Positions 60,629 to 64,000 of a DNA stretch of 64,000 bases are shown piece after piece. Below the pieces are notes generated by a model, which was not told the DNA's origin, searched no databases, and saw nothing but the letters and a program-made list of their open reading frames with translations. Location: contig CAJTTO010000020.1 of the NCBI GenBank assembly GCA_910579275.1, positions 1 to 64,000 of the forward strand. The letters are read 5' to 3'. Numbering within the stretch: the first letter of the stretch is position 1; every line of letters begins with the position of its first letter. This DNA comes from an uncultured Lachnospiraceae bacterium (lineage in GTDB: Bacteria > Bacillota > Clostridia > Lachnospirales > Lachnospiraceae). The translations under genes were made by a program, and so were the position numbers.

Positions 60629-61090
60629 ATGAGATTTGTAATACAGCGCGTTCGGGAAGCAAGCGTGTCCGTGGACGGGAAAGTGATTGGAAAGATAGGC
60701 CATGGGCTGTTGGTGTTTGTCGGTGTTGCGGATGGTGACAACAAGGAAATAGCCGACAAAATGACAGACAAGATGACAAAGCTGCGCATTTTTGATGATG
60801 CGGACGGAAAGACGAATTTATCTATATCGGATGTCGGCGGAGAATTTCTGATTATTTCCCAGTTTACCTTGTATGCGGACTGCAGAAAGGGAAACAGGCC
60901 GTCTTTTACGCTTGCGGGGAAACCAGATATGGCAGAAGCGCTGTATGAATATGTGCTTGATGTAATCCAAAAGAAGGAGTTCCATGTAGAACATGGGGAG
61001 TTTGGCGCGGAAATGAAAGTGTCGATTTTAAATGACGGCCCGTTTACCATAGTGCTCGATTCAGACGAAATTGTCGGGAAGGGTGGTTGA
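60629..61090 (+). CDS. dtd: D-aminoacyl-tRNA deacylase
   Basis: Dtd hydrolyses D-aminoacyl-tRNAs and glycyl-tRNA(Ala) and so guards translation. The 153-residue protein has the family sequence: MRFVIQRVREASVSVDG, ISQFTLYADCRKGNRPSF (active-site SQFT) and the Gly-cisPro motif region NDGPFTIVLDS. The last usually reads NDGPVT; the Phe is a mild variation. GGAGG precedes the ATG at 60629, and the longer frame is rejected. It overlaps nothing but is 3 bp from the next gene. Confidence 0.95.
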   Translation: MRFVIQRVREASVSVDGKVIGKIGHGLLVFVGVADGDNKEIADKMTDKMTKLRIFDDADGKTNLSISDVGGEFLIISQFTLYADCRKGNRPSFTLAGKPDMAEALYEYVLDVIQKKEFHVEHGEFGAEMKVSILNDGPFTIVLDSDEIVGKGG

Positions 61091-61093
61091 CAG

Positions 61094-61774
61094 ATGTTTA
61101 CGACACGTTTTTCCGACTGGACATGGGGCACGGTTATGGTCAGAATCGTCTTGTCTCTGGTTCTCGGCATTGTGGTCGGGATAGACAGGGGCGTGAAACG
61201 GCGCGGCGGCGGCGCGCGGACGATGATAACCGTGTGCCTCGGCGCAGCCATGGTCATGCTGATGGAACAATATCTTGAGGAGCTTTATCCGGAGCGGCTG
61301 GATATATCGAGAATTGCAGCTCAGGTCATCAGCGGAGTCGGCTTTCTCGGGGCAGGTTCCATTCTGGTTTCGGGTCATCAGATTAAAGGACTGACCTCCG
61401 CGGCAAGCATATGGACTTGCGCGTGTATCGGTCTTGCGGTTGGCATCGGTTTTCTCGACGGCGCAGTGATTCTGACAGCAGTCTGGCTCGCGGGCGTTCA
61501 TATGATACCGTTTATTGAGGACAAGGTATACCGATATTCGCGGTATCTGACCCTCTATATTGAAGTTGACGACGGAAAAGCGATTACCGGTGTCTCAAGG
61601 CACCTGAAAGAAACCGGCTGTTTTGTGGACAGCTTTTATGTGGACAAGCCCAAAGCAAAAGGACAGCATTTTCAGGTTGTAGCGACTTTCCGAATACCCC
61701 GAAAAATAAGCAGGGAGACATACCTGCATACGTTGCAGGAATTAAAAGGGGTGGAATCGGTCAGTGAGATTTAG
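61094..61774 (+). CDS. MgtC/SapB-family membrane protein
   Basis: A 226-residue protein with four or five N-terminal membrane segments (VRIVLSLVLGIVVGIDRG; TMITVCLGAAMVMLM; ISGVGFLGAGSILV; SAASIWTCACIGLAVGIG) and a C-terminal ACT-like cytoplasmic domain. The GIDRG and GVGFLGAGSI motifs are typical. Members are linked to magnesium limitation and membrane ATP synthase control in pathogens; the role here is unknown. It is probably cotranscribed with dtd. Confidence 0.88.
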   Translation: MFTTRFSDWTWGTVMVRIVLSLVLGIVVGIDRGVKRRGGGARTMITVCLGAAMVMLMEQYLEELYPERLDISRIAAQVISGVGFLGAGSILVSGHQIKGLTSAASIWTCACIGLAVGIGFLDGAVILTAVWLAGVHMIPFIEDKVYRYSRYLTLYIEVDDGKAITGVSRHLKETGCFVDSFYVDKPKAKGQHFQVVATFRIPRKISRETYLHTLQELKGVESVSEI

Positions 61775-61839
61775 ATTTTATATTGTATGTGTAAAAAGGA
61801 GTATGGTCTAAAAATTTTGATTAGATGATACTCCTTGAT

Positions 61840-61994
61840 TAGTGCGTGTTTGAAAATTGCTTTCTGTCAGATATGCGTCACAATTTATGGGAGATTTGTG
61901 CCAAATGAAGGGCGCATAGCGGGCTATGTAACCTGAATTATCATGCAAAGTGGGACGTGTAGCTGGCAGGAATGTTTTTTCAAACACGCTCTAG
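61840..61994 (+). mobile_element. TA-bounded dispersed element, complete copy (about 155 bp)
   Basis: The left end TAGTGCGTGTTTGAAAATTG and the reverse complement of the right end, TAGAGCGTGTTTGAAAAAAC, are inverted repeats. The interior matches the element at 2492-2654 (CTTTCTGTCAGATATGCG; GGAGATTTGTGCCAAATGAA, continuing GGGCGCATAG). A hairpin with AAGGAGTAT/ATACTCCTT arms (about 61796-61836) lies directly before it and may end mgtC transcription. The gap to the next gene (62067) holds nothing else recognisable. Confidence 0.8.
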
Positions 61995-62066
61995 TTCAGA
62001 TGAGAAGGACTGACATTTAGAAAAAACGGAACTGTTTTATATTGTTTTGTGAGAATGGAGTGTATG

Positions 62067-62264
62067 ATGGAAGAGTTCAATCACGGATATTTTGAGGAGG
62101 CATTGTCCAACTTTACAAAGGATTTTGCCTATGGCGGAGCCATCAGGCATCTGGTTGACCACGGATATACAGTGGATAGGATTATCAAGGAATTTCACTA
62201 TCCGATTTCAAGGGAAAGCATAGAGAAGATTGTCAACCAGTATTTGGAAAGTGCTAAAAAATAA
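62067..62264 (+). CDS. Small unknown protein, 65 residues
   Basis: A small acidic, helical protein beginning MEEFNHGYFEEALSNFTKDFA, with the segment HLVDHGYTVDRIIKEFHYPIS resembling a short helix-turn-helix, and ending QYLESAKK. I cannot name a family. GGAG lies 6 bp before the ATG at 62067. The next gene starts 68 bp downstream in the same direction, so the two may be cotranscribed. Confidence 0.65.
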   Translation: MEEFNHGYFEEALSNFTKDFAYGGAIRHLVDHGYTVDRIIKEFHYPISRESIEKIVNQYLESAKK

Positions 62265-62332
62265 TGTAACATATGACTTGTCAAATTGGTAATATTTTAC
62301 AAGTCTTTAAAGAATAAGAAAGGGAAATCGTG

Positions 62333-62917
62333 ATGGCGCTGACACAGTTTCAAAAAACGGAATTAAATAGGAGGGTTGACAAAATATTTCATGCGCCTGC
62401 AAATGCCGCGGTGAGAGGACACGAACCTGAAATTGCCTTTGTGGCAAATCTGTCGGGCAATTTGGATTTCATACACAGTTCCATCAAGGATGCCGTGTCC
62501 TCCCTCAAAAAGCATGATAGGATGTTTCAGAACATGCGGAGCAATGTGGTTTATTGGAAAAGAAATGCAATATACTCAAAAGTGACACCAATGTCATTTA
62601 TATTGATGGGAAAAGTATTTTCAGATTGCGGCAGTTTGGAGGATATTGTGGATGAAAGTGTGGATAACAAGACAGATTTGGATGACCTTTGTGCATATCT
62701 GAAGCTGTACCATGCGCGCTGCAGATGCATTCTTTTATTTATGGATTGCAGCTGTGAGGAGTTGGAAAGACGAGAATTTGACATAACGGACAGGGAGAAG
62801 GTAATGCAAAGCCTGAACCCGTTTTTGAAATATCGGCTGCTAATTGTTACAAGAGATAAATTGGTGACCGGAACAGAATTGATGATTAAGGTGGTGAACA
62901 GAAATGGAGCAGAGTAG
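62333..62917 (+). CDS. Unknown protein, 194 residues
   Basis: No family is recognised. The protein is soluble, with a charged N-terminal half (LTQFQKTELNRRVDKIF) and a middle segment with several Cys (ARCRCILLFMDCSCEELERRE). Strands such as CILLFMDC and YRLLIVTRDKLV suggest an alpha/beta fold. GGGAAA precedes the ATG at 62333; an overlapping GTG three bases earlier is possible. The ABC exporter gene begins inside its last codons (14-bp overlap), so translation is probably coupled. Confidence 0.7.
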   Translation: MALTQFQKTELNRRVDKIFHAPANAAVRGHEPEIAFVANLSGNLDFIHSSIKDAVSSLKKHDRMFQNMRSNVVYWKRNAIYSKVTPMSFILMGKVFSDCGSLEDIVDESVDNKTDLDDLCAYLKLYHARCRCILLFMDCSCEELERREFDITDREKVMQSLNPFLKYRLLIVTRDKLVTGTELMIKVVNRNGAE

Positions 62918-64000
62918 ACAGAATGCAAAAAACGAATATCCGACAGGCGTGCTTATCCGACGGTTTCTGCCCTATTTTAAACCGTACCGCAGAACGTTGT
63001 GCGCAGATTTATTCTGCGCGGCGCTCACGACGGTATGCGAGATTGTGCTCCCATTGATTATCCGGCGGATTACAAACACAGCCCTTGAGGATGTGGCGCT
63101 TTTGACCGCGCGCATGGTGGTGGGACTTGCGCTTGTGTACTTTGTGCTGCGCATCATAGACGCACTGGCAAATTATTATATGGCGGACACAGGGCATGTG
63201 ATGGGTGCAAAGATTGAGACAGACATGCGGCGCGCCGCGTATGCGCATTTGCAGCAGCTGTCAAATACGTATTTTAACAATACAAAGGTCGGTCAGATAA
63301 TGGGCAGGATTACGAATGACTTGTTTGAAGTGACGGAGTTTTCGCATCACTGTCCGGAGGAATTTTTTATTGCGGCAATCAAGATTGTCATTTCGTTTGT
63401 CATTTTAGGACGGATTAACCTGCCGCTCACGCTGATGATTTTTGTCTTTGTACCGATTATGACTGTCGTGTGCAGGATTATCAACAAAAAGATGCGAAAG
63501 ACATTCAGCGAGCAGAGAAACCAGATTGGCGAGCTGAATGCAAAGATTGAGGACAGCCTGCTCGGGCAGAAAGTGGTAAAAGCATTTACGAACGAGGAGC
63601 TTGAGTCACAGAAGTTTGAGGAGGGCAATCAGGACTTTTTGAAAATAAAGACACATTCGTACATGTTGATGGGAATATTCAGCACCTCCACAAGGGTCTT
63701 TGACGGATTCATGTATCTTACAATTATCATTGGCGGCGGATTTTTCCTGATGGACGGAAAAATCCTTCCCGGTGACATGGTGGCATATGTGATGTATGTC
63801 TCCACATTGATTGCGACGATTCGCAGGATTATCGAGTTTGCCGAACAGTTCCAGCGGGGCATTACGGGAATTGAGCGTTTTTTGCAGATAATGGACGCGG
63901 ACATAGAAATTTTTGATGATGACGATGCTGTGGATATTGTCAACCCAAAGGGAGAAATTGTATTTGACAATGTCAGTTTTGAGTATCCGGACGACCACAA
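62904..64000 (+). CDS. ABC exporter, permease and start of ATPase (MdlB/MsbA type), cut by window end
   Basis: From ATG at 62904 (inside the end of the previous gene) the frame runs open to the window end, about 365 codons. It contains the membrane domain of a type-I exporter: basic start, then RFLPYFKPYRRTL, five or six membrane segments, the QQLSNTYFNNTKVGQIMGRI coupling region, and LNAKIEDSLLGQKVVKAFTNEE. The ATPase domain just begins (GEIVFDNVSFEYPDD). Such half-transporters often occur as pairs; the second would lie to the right. The substrate is unknown. Confidence 0.9.
   Translation, partial: MEQSRQNAKNEYPTGVLIRRFLPYFKPYRRTLCADLFCAALTTVCEIVLPLIIRRITNTALEDVALLTARMVVGLALVYFVLRIIDALANYYMADTGHVMGAKIETDMRRAAYAHLQQLSNTYFNNTKVGQIMGRITNDLFEVTEFSHHCPEEFFIAAIKIVISFVILGRINLPLTLMIFVFVPIMTVVCRIINKKMRKTFSEQRNQIGELNAKIEDSLLGQKVVKAFTNEELESQKFEEGNQDFLKIKTHSYMLMGIFSTSTRVFDGFMYLTIIIGGGFFLMDGKILPGDMVAYVMYVSTLIATIRRIIEFAEQFQRGITGIERFLQIMDADIEIFDDDDAVDIVNPKGEIVFDNVSFEYPDDH

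Overview
The window reads as a chromosomal origin segment of an anaerobic Clostridia-type Bacillota, most likely a Lachnospiraceae-like gut bacterium. The order rsmG-mnmG-mnmE-jag-yidC-yidD-rnpA-rpmH | oriC | dnaA-dnaN-S4 protein-recF-gyrB-gyrA is the classical Gram-positive origin arrangement. A gut lifestyle is suggested by a very large secreted amylopullulanase, a chitobiose/GlcNAc cluster and a fructosamine (Amadori product) operon. Taxon assignment below phylum is inference from gene content and style.

Layout: (1) 1-1665 is AT-rich and gene-poor, with mobile repeat pieces and a perfect 16-bp parS site. (2) 1666-4128 holds a small two-component pair whose genes are pushed apart by nested repeat elements, plus rsmG. 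(3) 4361-11233 is the leftward housekeeping block mnmG to rpmH. (4) 11234-11866 is oriC with several DnaA boxes. (5) 11867-20615 is the rightward block dnaA to gyrA. (6) 20616-24080 is an AT-rich islet: an ABC exporter, small membrane proteins and a secreted protein with a stop codon inside its signal peptide. Two near-identical operator-promoter modules drive the two halves. (7) 24056-36792 is a chitobiose/GlcNAc cluster: GH94 N,N'-diacetylchitobiose phosphorylase, a phosphohexomutase, a YesM/YesN-type two-component system flanking a carbohydrate ABC importer that has no ATPase gene, then nagA and nagB. (8) 37089-39923 holds cardiolipin synthase, an unknown protein and a nuclease-transposase remnant. 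(9) 40478-49963 is one 3161-residue amylase-pullulanase. (10) 50103-53141 holds a CheY/CheC pair, a UDP-sugar pyrophosphorylase and a HAD phosphatase. (11) 53354-60433 is a fructosamine-type operon: GntR regulator, atypical amidohydrolase, YfcC-type carrier, FrlB-like deglycase, FrlD-like kinase and a second SIS protein. (12) 60629-64000 holds dtd, an MgtC-like protein, two small unknown genes and the start of an ABC exporter.

The most distinctive signal is a family of about 132-bp palindromic elements ending GTAAC...GTTAC. Three complete copies are each flanked by a different, exact 8-bp direct duplication, which marks them as non-autonomous transposable elements. One copy supplies the mnmG stop codon, one sits just upstream of the mnmG start, one lies inside the fructosamine operon and duplicates a ribosome-binding site, and a fourth, interrupted by another element type, splits the histidine kinase/response regulator pair. 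A second element family has TA-bounded ends and three copies, a third hairpin element has one copy, and a 36-bp repeat follows two intrinsic terminators.

Limits: all homology statements come from motif recognition by eye. Promoters and operators are pattern calls with no experimental support.
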